Assembly: GCF_014904705.1 (NCBI RefSeq) | Contig: NZ_JACZCQ010000006.1 | Span: 310,001-374,000 of the forward strand | DNA from: Nisaea sediminum | GTDB taxonomy: Bacteria; Pseudomonadota; Alphaproteobacteria; Thalassobaculales; Thalassobaculaceae | Direction: 5' to 3' | Length of the DNA stretch: 64,000 bases | Shown here: positions 9,839 through 17,848 of the stretch, piece after piece | Numbering within the stretch: the stretch's first letter is position 1 | Layout of the letters: each line of letters opens with the position of its first letter | Made by a program: the position numbers and the translations under genes | The notes under the pieces: generated by a model | Told to the model about the DNA's origin: nothing | What the model saw: only the letters and a program-made list of their open reading frames with translations | The model's database searches: none

Positions 9839-11167
9839 CTATTTGTAGGACTGGTAGTTGAAATAGACCAACTCCGAGCCCTGCTGATCCCACATCAAAG
9901 TCTGATAATTCGGTGGAAAATGTTGCCACATCAGCTGGGCAAGGCCGCCTTTGGGATCCTCCTTGTCTTTACCCAGATCGTCGAGGAAGGCCTGAATGAC
10001 ATCCGGCTCAGGCAGGTATCCGTCAAGCTCGACATCGACCATACCGGCCGATGGCCGTGAATAGTGAATATCGTAGATATCCTTGCCATGTTTGCTGATG
10101 AGATCTTCGATGCGTTTCTTTTCCGGCAATTCGGGTCCCGGAACGGCGGGGTCGAGAGGCTTGTGCGGCCAGCTGAAACCGGTCCAGAGATTGTTCGCCG
10201 CCCAGGAGACCATAAGCTCGCCCTGACCGCCGATCGGTGGCAGCCTTCCGAAAGCCGCCGGCACCAGATCCAGCGTGTTGCGCCAGAAACAACCGTATTC
10301 GAATGCCTTCTGCGCGGCAAAACCCGCGTCGCCCGCCGTCGAGGGGGCAAAGGGATGACCGATGACTGTCTGGTCGCCAAACTGCCAGGCGAGATAGGAG
10401 GTCATAACCTGCGTCTGGCAGCCGCCAAGGCTATGCCCTGTAACGATGATCGGAATGTCGTGAGACTTCGATATCGGACTTACGGAGTTCGCCAAGAGGT
10501 CCGCCAATGCGTCCACGAGGTACATCTTGTCGCCGCTGAACTCGTTGCTCGACGGATCCCGCAGCTTCCCCTTCAGTCCGGCGATCTTGTCGAAGCCGGC
10601 AATCGTCCCCGCGGCCACGCATCCGCCTATGTCCGCACGCGATCCCGGGAGCTTCGGGGGCGGACCATAGTGCCGGCATTCCGTCACATCTCCGATTTTG
10701 ACTTCAACATCGACGCCGCTGTTCAGATAAGTCGTCCAGTTCGGGGCCGCAAACGCGTAAAGATCCTCGAAGATCTGATCGAGATCTCCGATCGGTCCGG
10801 ATGACACGTCCGTCCCGCGTATCCCGACGACGAAGAAATAGACCTCGGATGCGGGCGATCGATAGGATGCAATATAGACCAGATTACTCAGATCTTCGGC
10901 GATCCCCGGCCCCCACTCAAGATGCCAGGCGCCGTCAACTTTCCTCAGGTTTTCCTTCTCGTTCACCTGATTTATGTCCGGCAATGAGGGAATGTATTGT
11001 GTGTCCTCCAAAGCCTTCTTGAGATCACGTTCGATCTCAAAGGCCAGCTTGTTTGCAGCGCTCGTATAGGCGGCGTTGGCCAGACCCAGGTACACCATTC
11101 CATAGTACTTTCCCGACAACAGCTGGATGAGTTCATCGGGCGATAAGTCGGTGATCGTGTTCGCCAT
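9839..11167 (-). CDS. Class-3 lipase family alpha/beta-hydrolase
   Basis: 442 residues. The nucleophile elbow GHSLGG is at 244-249 (Ser246) and is preceded by a hydrophobic strand (IPIIVTG). GIRGTD at 115-120 is the expected oxyanion strand of the lipase_3 fold. No signal peptide or membrane segment is visible, so it is either cytoplasmic or exported by another route. The C-terminal hundred residues (ELPEKKRIEDLI onward) match nothing I know. It is divergent from a small unknown gene. The substrate could be lipid or polyester. Confidence 0.75.
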   Translation of the reverse strand: MANTITDLSPDELIQLLSGKYYGMVYLGLANAAYTSAANKLAFEIERDLKKALEDTQYIPSLPDINQVNEKENLRKVDGAWHLEWGPGIAEDLSNLVYIASYRSPASEVYFFVVGIRGTDVSSGPIGDLDQIFEDLYAFAAPNWTTYLNSGVDVEVKIGDVTECRHYGPPPKLPGSRADIGGCVAAGTIAGFDKIAGLKGKLRDPSSNEFSGDKMYLVDALADLLANSVSPISKSHDIPIIVTGHSLGGCQTQVMTSYLAWQFGDQTVIGHPFAPSTAGDAGFAAQKAFEYGCFWRNTLDLVPAAFGRLPPIGGQGELMVSWAANNLWTGFSWPHKPLDPAVPGPELPEKKRIEDLISKHGKDIYDIHYSRPSAGMVDVELDGYLPEPDVIQAFLDDLGKDKEDPKGGLAQLMWQHFPPNYQTLMWDQQGSELVYFNYQSYK

Positions 11168-11272
11168 GCGCTTGCATACTCCGTAAAGGGTGGTCGAGAG
11201 CCGAAACGCTACTATCTTTCCGTGAATTTAATAACGAATATGATATGTCAAATTGTGACGAAGGAGCCCCTG

Positions 11273-11608
11273 ATGCCGGGAACGAACGAACCGCGTACGG
11301 TGAACCTGCCGCTCTCGGGCGGAGTCACTCAAACCATCAACCCCTGGAAATGGATTTTCGACTGGGCCGGAAGCAGTTTCAGCCTGGTCAACGTCAATCT
11401 CGGCCGTTCCGCAGATCCTGAGATGGAGCAGGAGATCCTGACCGAGGTCGGTTCCTACGGGCGCCAGCTCGGGCGCATGGGCGGGGCGATGCAGGTGCTG
11501 GTCGACAGGCTCGACCGCTCGACCCTCACCAAAGAGGAGCGGCATGCGATCGAGGCTTTCGAGGTACAGCTACGCGAGATCGAGGACCTGAAGCGAAAGC
11601 GGCGCTGA
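11273..11608 (+). CDS. Hypothetical 111-residue protein
   Basis: Starts at the ATG at 11273 behind a perfect AAGGAG (11261-11266); an in-frame GTG at 11222 lacks a ribosome site. Residues 1-45 contain a short hydrophobic stretch (WKWIFDWAGSSFSLVNV) too weak for a firm membrane call. Residues 50-111 are charged and helical, possibly coiled-coil, ending in a basic tail (LKRKRR). It is not recognised as a named family. It is divergent from the lipase gene, with about 105 bases between the starts, and shares a terminator with the convergent small gene downstream. Confidence 0.65.
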   Translation: MPGTNEPRTVNLPLSGGVTQTINPWKWIFDWAGSSFSLVNVNLGRSADPEMEQEILTEVGSYGRQLGRMGGAMQVLVDRLDRSTLTKEERHAIEAFEVQLREIEDLKRKRR

Positions 11609-11612
11609 TACG

Positions 11613-11669
11613 AAAAAACAGTCAGCGCAGCCCGGAGATGCCTCGGCATCCCTGAGCGTCGCTGACTGT
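11613..11669. terminator. Bidirectional terminator
   Basis: Ten-pair stem ACAGTCAGCG (11618-11627) with CGCTGACTGT (11660-11669), enclosing a second small hairpin (GATGCC/GGCATC, 11637-11650). The plus strand continues CTTTAT; on the minus strand the stem is followed by six T (plus-strand A run 11613-11618). It serves the two convergent genes at 11608 and 11719. Confidence 0.75.
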
Positions 11670-11718
11670 CTTTATGAAGCTTGAGCAGGCCGGAAGCGGT
11701 TGCTTCGGGCCCTGCCGG

Positions 11719-11889
11719 TCAGACCGTGATGTCGACCCCGCCGGAGGACGCGGCTTGCGCGCCGTTCGACTGGGCGATCTGCTTCGCCGTCTCGACGGCG
11801 CTGCTGACGACCTGGGCCTGAACCAGCTGCTGCTGCTTGTCGGACCGGAACGCGAAGATCGCGACGGTCGACTGCACTGGCGTTGTCAT
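11719..11889 (-). CDS. YjfB-like small protein (putative motility protein)
   Basis: 56 residues from the ATG at 11889, placed eight bases after AAAGGAG on the minus strand. A longer open frame upstream to 12105 has no such ribosome site. The pattern, a short helix rich in Gln/Val/Ala (KQQQLVQAQVVSSAVETAKQ) and a C-terminal G-G-V-D-I-T-V, resembles the YjfB-type putative motility proteins, whose members end in a similar G-x-x-[IV]-D-I-x-[IV]. That match is from memory of the family pattern. No flagellar genes are adjacent, though four chemoreceptors lie later in the window. Confidence 0.6.
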   Translation of the reverse strand: MTTPVQSTVAIFAFRSDKQQQLVQAQVVSSAVETAKQIAQSNGAQAASSGGVDITV

Positions 11890-12076
11890 GGGCGGACTCC
11901 TTTCTGGCACTTCCGCTTTTCGAACCCCCGCACTATAGGGCGCAGGGCTTAAGGAGTCATGAAGGATCGTATTGGATTTTATGGGCTTTCTCACAGAAAT
12001 GCCGTCGACATGCGAGCGCTCGGGGAACGCACGCAAATCCGGTTGCCGGGCCGACGAGACCGTGCGAGAAAGCGGC

Positions 12077-12127
12077 ATGACCACGTGCACCGAAATCCGC
12101 CGCAATTTCTGGTGGCGCTCCTTCTAG
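12077..12127 (+). CDS. trpL: trpS leader peptide with tandem Trp codons
   Basis: Sixteen codons: MTTCTEIRRNFWWRSF. TGG codons 12 and 13 (12110-12115) are adjacent, four codons before the TAG. GAGAAAG lies a few bases before the ATG. The ORF ends 124 bases upstream of tryptophanyl-tRNA synthetase. A short peptide with adjacent Trp codons next to its stop is the hallmark of ribosome-mediated trp attenuators, and the final WWRSF resembles the WWRTS ending of the enterobacterial trp leader. The ORF and its codons are seen directly; a regulatory role is inferred. Confidence 0.65.
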   Translation: MTTCTEIRRNFWWRSF

Positions 12128-12191
12128 GAGCGGCACGTCGTCCATTTCCGTTTTTGTTCGACCCTTGCCGCCGCGATCCGGCTGACAAGGG
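12116..12191 (+). promoter_or_regulatory. Attenuator-like alternative pairings ahead of trpS
   Basis: Three pairings can be drawn by hand. 1:2 is CGCTCC (12116-12121) with GGAGCG (12127-12132), spanning the leader stop. 2:3 is GCGGCA (12130-12135) with TGCCGC (12166-12171). 3:4 is CCCTTG (12162-12167) with CAAGGG (12186-12191), supported by inner CCG/CGG. They overlap in the order expected of an attenuator. The 3:4 stem has no T run after it; the only T run (12151-12155) follows a weaker outer pairing, so transcription or translation control are both open. Confidence 0.45.
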
Positions 12192-12251
12192 CACCACGCG
12201 ACTCTCTCCCGTCTTACCGGTCCGGCGGCTTCCCCAAGAGGAGCCAAACCG

Positions 12252-13271
12252 ATGTCCGAAAATCTTGAAACCCGTCCCGTCATCCTGACGGGCGACCGGC
12301 CGACAGGCCCGCTGCATCTCGGCCATTATGCCGGATCGCTGAAGAACCGGGTCGCGCTGCAGCACACCCACAAGCAGTACCTCCTGCTCGCCGATTGTCA
12401 GGCGCTGACCGACAATGCCGGCGATCCCGAAAAGGTCCGGCGCAATGTGCTGGAAGTCGCACTCGATTATCTCGCCGCCGGAATCGACCCCGAGGCGACG
12501 ACCATTGCCGTACAGTCCGCGCTGCCGGCGCTCGCCGAGCTGGGCCAGCTCTATCTGAACTTCGTCAGCGTCGCACGTCTCGAACGTAACCCCACGATCA
12601 AGGCCGAGATCCGCCAGCGCGGCTTCGGGCGCGAGCTGCCGGCCGGCTTCCTCTGCTATCCGGTCGCGCAGGCGGCGGACATCACCGGTTTCAAGGCCAA
12701 TGTCGTGCCGGTCGGCGAGGACCAGATCCCGATGATCGAGCAGACCGTCGAGATCGTTCGCCGCGTGAACCGCCAGAGCGGCCGGGCGCTGCTGCCGGAG
12801 CCGGAAGCGCTGGTCCCGCCGGTCGGCCGCCTGCCCGGCATCGACGGCGCGGCGAAGATGAGCAAGTCGACCGGCAATGCCATTCCCCTTTCGGCCTCGC
12901 AGGAGGATATCCGCCAGGCAGTGCGCCGCATGTATACCGATCCCGGCCATCTGCGCGCCTCCGACCCGGGCAAGGTCGAGGGCAACGTCGTCTTCACCTA
13001 TCTCGACGCCTTCTCCGACGATGCGGAGGGCGTGGCGGAGCTGAAGGTCCGATACCGTCGCGGCGGACTCGGCGACATGAAGGTGAAAGGACATCTCGAG
13101 GAGATCCTGCAGCGACTGGTCTGGCCGATCCGCCAGCGCCGGGCCGAGTTCGCGAAAGACCCGGGCGAGGTCGTGAGCATCCTTCGCGCAGGTACGGAAA
13201 AGGCGCGCGAGATCACCGAGGCGACGATGGAGGAAGTGCGCAGCGCCCTCGGGCTCTTTCGCTGGGCCTGA
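12252..13271 (+). CDS. trpS: Tryptophanyl-tRNA synthetase
   Basis: 339 residues, normal for the class Ic enzyme. It charges tRNA-Trp with tryptophan using ATP. The HIGH-type signature is HLGH at 22-25 and the KMSKS loop is at 202-206. AGAGGAG (12237-12243) sits eight bases before the ATG. The 360 bases before the gene hold the small yjfB-like start region and then the Trp-rich leader ORF described separately. The last bases of the ribosome site (AGGAGC) could pair with GCTCCT at 12117-12122 inside the leader, another possible point of control. Confidence 0.97.
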   Translation: MSENLETRPVILTGDRPTGPLHLGHYAGSLKNRVALQHTHKQYLLLADCQALTDNAGDPEKVRRNVLEVALDYLAAGIDPEATTIAVQSALPALAELGQLYLNFVSVARLERNPTIKAEIRQRGFGRELPAGFLCYPVAQAADITGFKANVVPVGEDQIPMIEQTVEIVRRVNRQSGRALLPEPEALVPPVGRLPGIDGAAKMSKSTGNAIPLSASQEDIRQAVRRMYTDPGHLRASDPGKVEGNVVFTYLDAFSDDAEGVAELKVRYRRGGLGDMKVKGHLEEILQRLVWPIRQRRAEFAKDPGEVVSILRAGTEKAREITEATMEEVRSALGLFRWA

Positions 13272-13433
13272 ACCGGTCCCGCAGGCGCACGAACCAGCCG
13301 AGTCGCGTCATTTCGGCGGATTCCTCGTGGCATCGCCACATTCCCCTTGGCGTTCCCCGGATTCCGTGCTTTTTTCGCTTTCCGGCGGCGCCGGGTATCG
13401 GTGCCGCCATTTCTTTTTCTCAGGAGAGGAACG

Positions 13434-14609
13434 TTGGTTACCACGGTGATGCCCACTTACGGGCGTATAGATATCGCTTTCGAGCGCGGGGAAGGCCCTT
13501 ATCTGTACAGCACCGAAGGCCGACGATTCCTCGATTTCGCCTCGGGGATCGCGACCAACTCGCTGGGCCACGCGCATCCGCATCTCGTCGAGACGCTGAA
13601 GCAGCAGTCGGAAAAGCTCTGGCATGTCTCCAACCTCTACGAGGTGCCGGAACAGCGGAAGCTCGCCGACCGGCTGGTCGCGAATTCCTTCGCCGACACG
13701 GTCTTCTTCGCCAATTCCGGCGCCGAGGCCAACGAAGGCGCGCTGAAGATCGCCCGTAAGTACCAGTGGGAACGCGGCGAGAAGGAACGGCAGGAGATCA
13801 TCTGCTGCACCTCGGCCTTCCACGGCCGCACGCTGACCACGCTCTCGGCCGGCGACAACGAGACCTACCGGACCGGCTTCGGCCCGCGCCCGGAAGGCTT
13901 CCGCCATGTCGCTTTCGGCAACATGAACGAGATGCGCGAGGCGATGGGCCCGAAGACCGCTGCCATCCTGGTCGAGCCGATCCAGGGCGAAGGCGGGATC
14001 AATCCCGCCGACGTCCAGTATCTGAAGGCGCTGCGCCAGGCGGCGGACGAGTTCGACGCGCTGCTGATCTATGACGAGGTCCAGTGCGGCATGGGCCGGA
14101 CCGGCAAGCTCTGGGCCTATGAATGGTCCGGCGTCGCGCCGGACATCATGAGCCTTGCCAAGGGTCTCGGCGGCGGCTTCCCGGTCGGCGCGATCCTCGC
14201 CTCCGAGAAGGCGGCCTCCGGCATGGCGCCGGGCACGCACGGCTCGACCTTCGGCGGCAACCCGCTGGCGATGGCGGTGGCCAACGCGGTGCTCGACGTC
14301 ATTCTGGCACCGGGCTTCCTAGATCATGTCACCGAGATGGGCGAGCTTTTCGCCAAGCGTCTCGGCGAGATCGCGGCACGCCATCCGAAGATCATTTCGG
14401 CGGTACGGGGCAAGGGCCTGATGATCGGGCTCGCCTGCGTGGTGAAGAACGCGGATCTGCAGGGCAAACTGCGCGAGGGCGGTCTCCTGACCGTCGGCGC
14501 GGGCGGAAACGTGCTCCGCATCCTGCCGCCCCTGATCATCGACGAAAGCCATGTCGCGGAAGCCTGCGGCATCATCGAGAAAGTCTGCGCGGACATGGAC
14601 GCCTCCTGA
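13434..14609 (+). CDS. argD: Acetylornithine aminotransferase
   Basis: 391 residues if started at the TTG at 13434, seven bases after AGGAG (13422-13426); the nearest ATG, at 13449, has no ribosome site, and the frame upstream codes for low-quality sequence. It is a PLP-dependent class III aminotransferase of arginine biosynthesis, converting N-acetylglutamate semialdehyde to N-acetylornithine. Visible are the phosphate-binding [12 protein letters not shown], the Asp of [15 protein letters not shown] and the PLP lysine in [14 protein letters not shown]. It is followed by argF in the same direction, giving an arginine pair. It might also serve as the succinyl-DAP aminotransferase. Confidence 0.93.
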   Translation: MVTTVMPTYGRIDIAFERGEGPYLYSTEGRRFLDFASGIATNSLGHAHPHLVETLKQQSEKLWHVSNLYEVPEQRKLADRLVANSFADTVFFANSGAEANEGALKIARKYQWERGEKERQEIICCTSAFHGRTLTTLSAGDNETYRTGFGPRPEGFRHVAFGNMNEMREAMGPKTAAILVEPIQGEGGINPADVQYLKALRQAADEFDALLIYDEVQCGMGRTGKLWAYEWSGVAPDIMSLAKGLGGGFPVGAILASEKAASGMAPGTHGSTFGGNPLAMAVANAVLDVILAPGFLDHVTEMGELFAKRLGEIAARHPKIISAVRGKGLMIGLACVVKNADLQGKLREGGLLTVGAGGNVLRILPPLIIDESHVAEACGIIEKVCADMDAS

Positions 14610-14616
14610 GGCGCCG

Positions 14617-14642
14617 GGCCGGTTCTCCTCGGGGAACCGGCC
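14617..14642 (+). other. Intercistronic hairpin between argD and argF
   Basis: GGCCGGTTC (14617-14625) pairs perfectly with GAACCGGCC (14634-14642) around eight bases; no T run follows. It lies 30 bases before argF and might attenuate or stabilise the message. Confidence 0.45.
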
Positions 14643-14671
14643 GCTTCCGCCCCCGACGACGGAAATCCAGA

Positions 14672-15574
14672 ATGAGCGATCTCAACCATTTCCTCGATCT
14701 CGACCAGATCGATTCCCTCACCCTTCGGGCCATGGTGGACGAGGGTCTCGCCATGAAGCGCGGCGAGGCGGGCACCGAGAAGCCGCTCGCCGGCAAGACG
14801 CTGGCGATGATCTTCGAGAAGCCCTCCACCCGCACCCGTGTCTCCTTCGAGGTTGGCATGAAGCAGCTCGGCGGCGACGTCGTCGTGCTGAACGCGGCCG
14901 ACCTGCAGCTCGGCCGCGGCGAGACCATCGCCGACACCGCCCGCGTGCTGTCGCGCTATGTCGACTGCATCATGATGCGGACCTTCAGCGCCGAGAACAT
15001 CCGGGAAATGGCTGAGTATGCCACCGTGCCGGTGATCAACGGCCTGACCGACAGTTCCCATCCCTGCCAGCTCATGGCCGACGTCATGGCCTTCGAAGAG
15101 CATCGCGGCCCGATCCGCGGCAAGGTCGTCGCCTGGAGCGGCGACGGCAACAACATGGCCTCCTCCTGGATCCACGCGGCGGCGAAGTTCGGTTTCGAGC
15201 TCCGCATCGCCTGCCCGGCCGAGCGGAGCCCCGACCCGGCCCTGCTTGCCTGGGCCGGGAAGAACGGCGGCAAGGTCACGCTGCTGCACGATCCCGAGGC
15301 CGCGGTCGACGGCGCGGACTGCGTCGTCACCGATACCTGGGTCTCGATGGGCGACGACACCACGAACGCGCACAATCAGCTGGCCCCGTTCAAGGTGACG
15401 GAGCAACTGATGGCGAAGGCGAAGCCGAACGCGGTCTTCATGCACTGCCTGCCGGCCCATCGCGAGGAGGAGGTCTCCACCGCTGTGATCGACGGTCCGC
15501 AATCCATCGTCTTCGACGAAGCGGAAAACCGCCTGCATTCCCAGAAGGCGATCCTGCACTGGTGCCTCTCCTGA
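14672..15574 (+). CDS. argF: Ornithine carbamoyltransferase
   Basis: 300 residues. It transfers the carbamoyl group from carbamoyl phosphate to ornithine to form citrulline in the cytosol. The carbamoyl-phosphate loop STRTR is at 52-56, SHPCQ follows mid-protein, and the ornithine-binding [11 protein letters not shown] is near the C-terminus. The ATG follows CGGAAAT. It forms the argD-argF pair and is followed after 28 bases by hslO, an order I recognise from other alphaproteobacteria. Confidence 0.96.
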   Translation: MSDLNHFLDLDQIDSLTLRAMVDEGLAMKRGEAGTEKPLAGKTLAMIFEKPSTRTRVSFEVGMKQLGGDVVVLNAADLQLGRGETIADTARVLSRYVDCIMMRTFSAENIREMAEYATVPVINGLTDSSHPCQLMADVMAFEEHRGPIRGKVVAWSGDGNNMASSWIHAAAKFGFELRIACPAERSPDPALLAWAGKNGGKVTLLHDPEAAVDGADCVVTDTWVSMGDDTTNAHNQLAPFKVTEQLMAKAKPNAVFMHCLPAHREEEVSTAVIDGPQSIVFDEAENRLHSQKAILHWCLS

Positions 15575-15602
15575 GGGACATTCTGACGACCGGGGACTCG
15601 AA

Positions 15603-16568
15603 ATGAGCATCGCCGACATATTTGCCGAGTCGGGCCACGATGATTTGCTGCTGCCGTTCCAGGTCAACCCGTTCGGCCTGCGCGGCCGTCTGGTGCGCCT
15701 GAATTCGGCCGTCCATACGATCCTCTCGCGGCACGGCTACCCGGAGCCGGTCTCGCTGCTGCTGGGCGAGCTCATGACCATCTCGGTCTGCCTCGCCGGC
15801 GCGCTGAAATACGAGGGTGTGTTCTCGCTGCAGATCAAGGGCGACGGCCCGGTGCGCAGCATGGTGGCGGACATCACCAGCGACGGCCATCTGAGGGGCT
15901 ACGCGGCGTTCGACAGCGATGCGGTCGAGGCCGCCTCCGCCGAGGGCGATCTGACTGTGCCGCGCCTGTTCGGCGGCGGCTATATCGCCTTCACCGTCGA
16001 CCAGGGCGCCGACATGGAGCGCTACCAGGGCATCGTGCCGCTGTCCGGGCAGACCCTGGTGGAATGCACCCATGCCTATTTCCGCCAGTCGGAGCAGCTC
16101 GAGACCGGGATCAACGTGGCCGTGCGCAAGGACGAGTTCGGGATCTGGCGCGCGGGCGCCCTGATGCTGCAGCGCATGCCGCTCGACGGCGGCGATGCGC
16201 CGGAACCCGGCAAGGCCCGGCCGATACACGACCTGGATGCGCACGAGGATGCCTGGCGGACGGCGGTGGTGATGCTGAGCAGTGCGAGCGCGGACGAACT
16301 GGCCGGCACCCGGATCGCCCCGGACCGCCTGCTCTTCCGCCTGTTCCACGAGTCCGGGATCGTCGCCTATCCGGCCCAGAGGATCGTCGAGCAGTGCCGC
16401 TGTTCCCGCGAGCGCGTCGAGACGGTGCTTGTGTCCCTCACGCCTGAGGAAGTGCAGGACATGACGGTCGACGGCCTCGTGTCCGTGACCTGCGAGTTCT
16501 GCAAGTCTCACTGGGAGTACGACGAACCAGCACTGGAAAAGCTCAGGGCGAAAACTTCCGGGAATTGA
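15603..16568 (+). CDS. hslO: Redox-regulated chaperone Hsp33
   Basis: 321 residues. Hsp33 is a holdase switched on by oxidative disulfide formation. The N-terminal substrate-binding domain (GRLVRLNSAVHTIL onward) is followed by a C-terminal zinc-binding redox switch with CxC at 265-267 and CxxC at 297-300, so all four zinc cysteines are present. An ATG stands behind GGGGACTCGAA. It is likely co-transcribed with argF, 28 bases upstream. Confidence 0.95.
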   Translation: MSIADIFAESGHDDLLLPFQVNPFGLRGRLVRLNSAVHTILSRHGYPEPVSLLLGELMTISVCLAGALKYEGVFSLQIKGDGPVRSMVADITSDGHLRGYAAFDSDAVEAASAEGDLTVPRLFGGGYIAFTVDQGADMERYQGIVPLSGQTLVECTHAYFRQSEQLETGINVAVRKDEFGIWRAGALMLQRMPLDGGDAPEPGKARPIHDLDAHEDAWRTAVVMLSSASADELAGTRIAPDRLLFRLFHESGIVAYPAQRIVEQCRCSRERVETVLVSLTPEEVQDMTVDGLVSVTCEFCKSHWEYDEPALEKLRAKTSGN

Positions 16569-16632
16569 TCACATTGCCGCCCCATATCTTGCGTTAGTAT
16601 GGGTCATCGACCGGTTTTCCGAGGGGGATCAA

Positions 16633-17217
16633 ATGCGGAAACGTCTTGCGCTCTTTCTTTTCGTCCTGATGCTGCCGCTGCTGTCGGCCTGCGAGACACC
16701 GCCCTCGGCAACCTTCCCCGAGCTGACCTTCCGGCATAAACAGCCGGTGCGGCTCGCTGTCGGTTCGATCGAGGTCTTCAACGAGTTCCGCATGCCCTTC
16801 GCGGCGCCGAATGTCGAGCACAAGATGCCGGTGGCGCCGGGCCCGGCGGCCGAGCGCTGGGGCGCGGATGTGCTGCAGGCGATGGGCGGGACGGACAAGC
16901 TGGTGATGGTCATCACCGACGCTTCCGTCACCGAAACGCCACTGAAGAAGAAAACGGGCCTTACCGGCGCCTTCACCACCGACCAGACCGAGCGCTATGC
17001 CGCCCGGATCGCGGTCCGGCTCGAGATCCGCACGCCGGAGAACAAGCGCCGGGCCGTCGCGGAAGCCTTTGCCACCCGCAGCGCGACGATCGCCGAGGAT
17101 GCCTCGCTCGCCGACCGGGAGACGCTTTGGTACAAGCTGACGGAAGAACTGATGGACGATTTCGATACCGCCGTCCGGCCGCAGATCACGGCCCATCTCG
17201 GCGAGTTCCTGCGCTAG
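16633..17217 (+). CDS. Putative outer-membrane or periplasmic lipoprotein
   Basis: 194 residues. A basic N-terminus and hydrophobic core end in the lipobox LSAC (Cys20), so it should be lipidated. The mature part is soluble with alternating strands and helices and no motif I can name; it resembles uncharacterised alphaproteobacterial lipoproteins. GAGGGGGATC precedes the ATG. A 64-base gap separates it from hslO. Function unknown. Confidence 0.8.
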   Translation: MRKRLALFLFVLMLPLLSACETPPSATFPELTFRHKQPVRLAVGSIEVFNEFRMPFAAPNVEHKMPVAPGPAAERWGADVLQAMGGTDKLVMVITDASVTETPLKKKTGLTGAFTTDQTERYAARIAVRLEIRTPENKRRAVAEAFATRSATIAEDASLADRETLWYKLTEELMDDFDTAVRPQITAHLGEFLR

Positions 17218-17232
17218 CGGCAGGAGAGGAAA

Positions 17233-17255
17233 CCGGAGCGGCTCTGCCGCTCCGG
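17233..17255. terminator. Terminator hairpin between lipoprotein and peroxiredoxin genes
   Basis: Ten-pair perfect stem CCGGAGCGGC (17233-17242) with GCCGCTCCGG (17246-17255), three-base loop. On the minus strand it runs into TTTCCTCTCC. It sits between convergent genes. Confidence 0.7.
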
Positions 17256-17271
17256 CTCGTGACGTTCAGAC

Positions 17272-17754
17272 TCAGAGATTGGCGAGCACGTGCTCGGCGC
17301 TGGACACTTCGAAGGCCCGCGGCTCTTCGACGAACAGCTTCGTGACTGTGCCGTCCTCGACCACCATCGCATAGCGCTGGGAGCGGGTGCCCATGCCGGC
17401 GACGGAGACGTCCATCTCGAGGCCGAGCGCCTTCGCCAGCTCCGCATTGCCGTCGGCGATCATGGTGACCGCGTCGCCGGCCTTCTGGTCCTTGGCCCAG
17501 GCGCCCATGACGAAGGCATCGTTCACCGACGTGCAGGCGATGGCATCGACGCCCCGTGCCTTCAGGTCGCCCGCCTTCTCGACGAAGCCCGGCAGGTGCT
17601 TCACGGAGCAGGTCGGCGTGAAGGCGCCCGGGACGGCGAAGAGCACGACCTTGCGGCCCTTGAAGAACTCCCCCGTGTCGAGATCGTCGATCCCGTCCGA
17701 AGTGTTGGTTTTGAGTTTGAGCGCCGGGATCTTGTCCCCAACCTTGATCGTCAT
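17272..17754 (-). CDS. Peroxiredoxin, Prx5 type
   Basis: 160 residues. It reduces hydrogen peroxide and organic peroxides with thiols. The peroxidatic site PGAFTPTCS places the active cysteine at 49, with the Prx5-type VPGAFTPTC context. Cys74, in the AIACTSVNDAFVMGAW helix region, could be resolving or structural. Length and lack of signal peptide fit a cytosolic Prx5 monomer. It lies downstream of and in the same direction as the disulfide reductase gene, with about 94 bases between, so a shared thiol/redox role is possible. Confidence 0.92.
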   Translation of the reverse strand: MTIKVGDKIPALKLKTNTSDGIDDLDTGEFFKGRKVVLFAVPGAFTPTCSVKHLPGFVEKAGDLKARGVDAIACTSVNDAFVMGAWAKDQKAGDAVTMIADGNAELAKALGLEMDVSVAGMGTRSQRYAMVVEDGTVTKLFVEEPRAFEVSSAEHVLANL

Positions 17755-17848
17755 GCCTGGTCTCCCCCTATGACGTTCCTGCGGCCGATGCGGCCGCGGT
17801 AATTCATGCTGCTAGAGATAGGGCCCGCCAGCAGGAATGCCAGCACCC

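Noticed and set aside
12138-12157. The T run at 12151-12155 as the tail of a standard trpS terminator
   Set aside because: The only stable stem before it (12116-12132) ends about 18 bases earlier; the outer pairing (12083-12088 with 12133-12138) is short, so I do not call a terminator here.
11959-12288. A 109-residue plus-strand frame between the YjfB-like gene and trpS, beginning near AAGGAG
   Set aside because: Its SD is only two bases from the ATG, it overlaps the trpS start, and the translation is Arg/Pro-rich without likeness to anything known. The Trp leader in another frame explains the region better.
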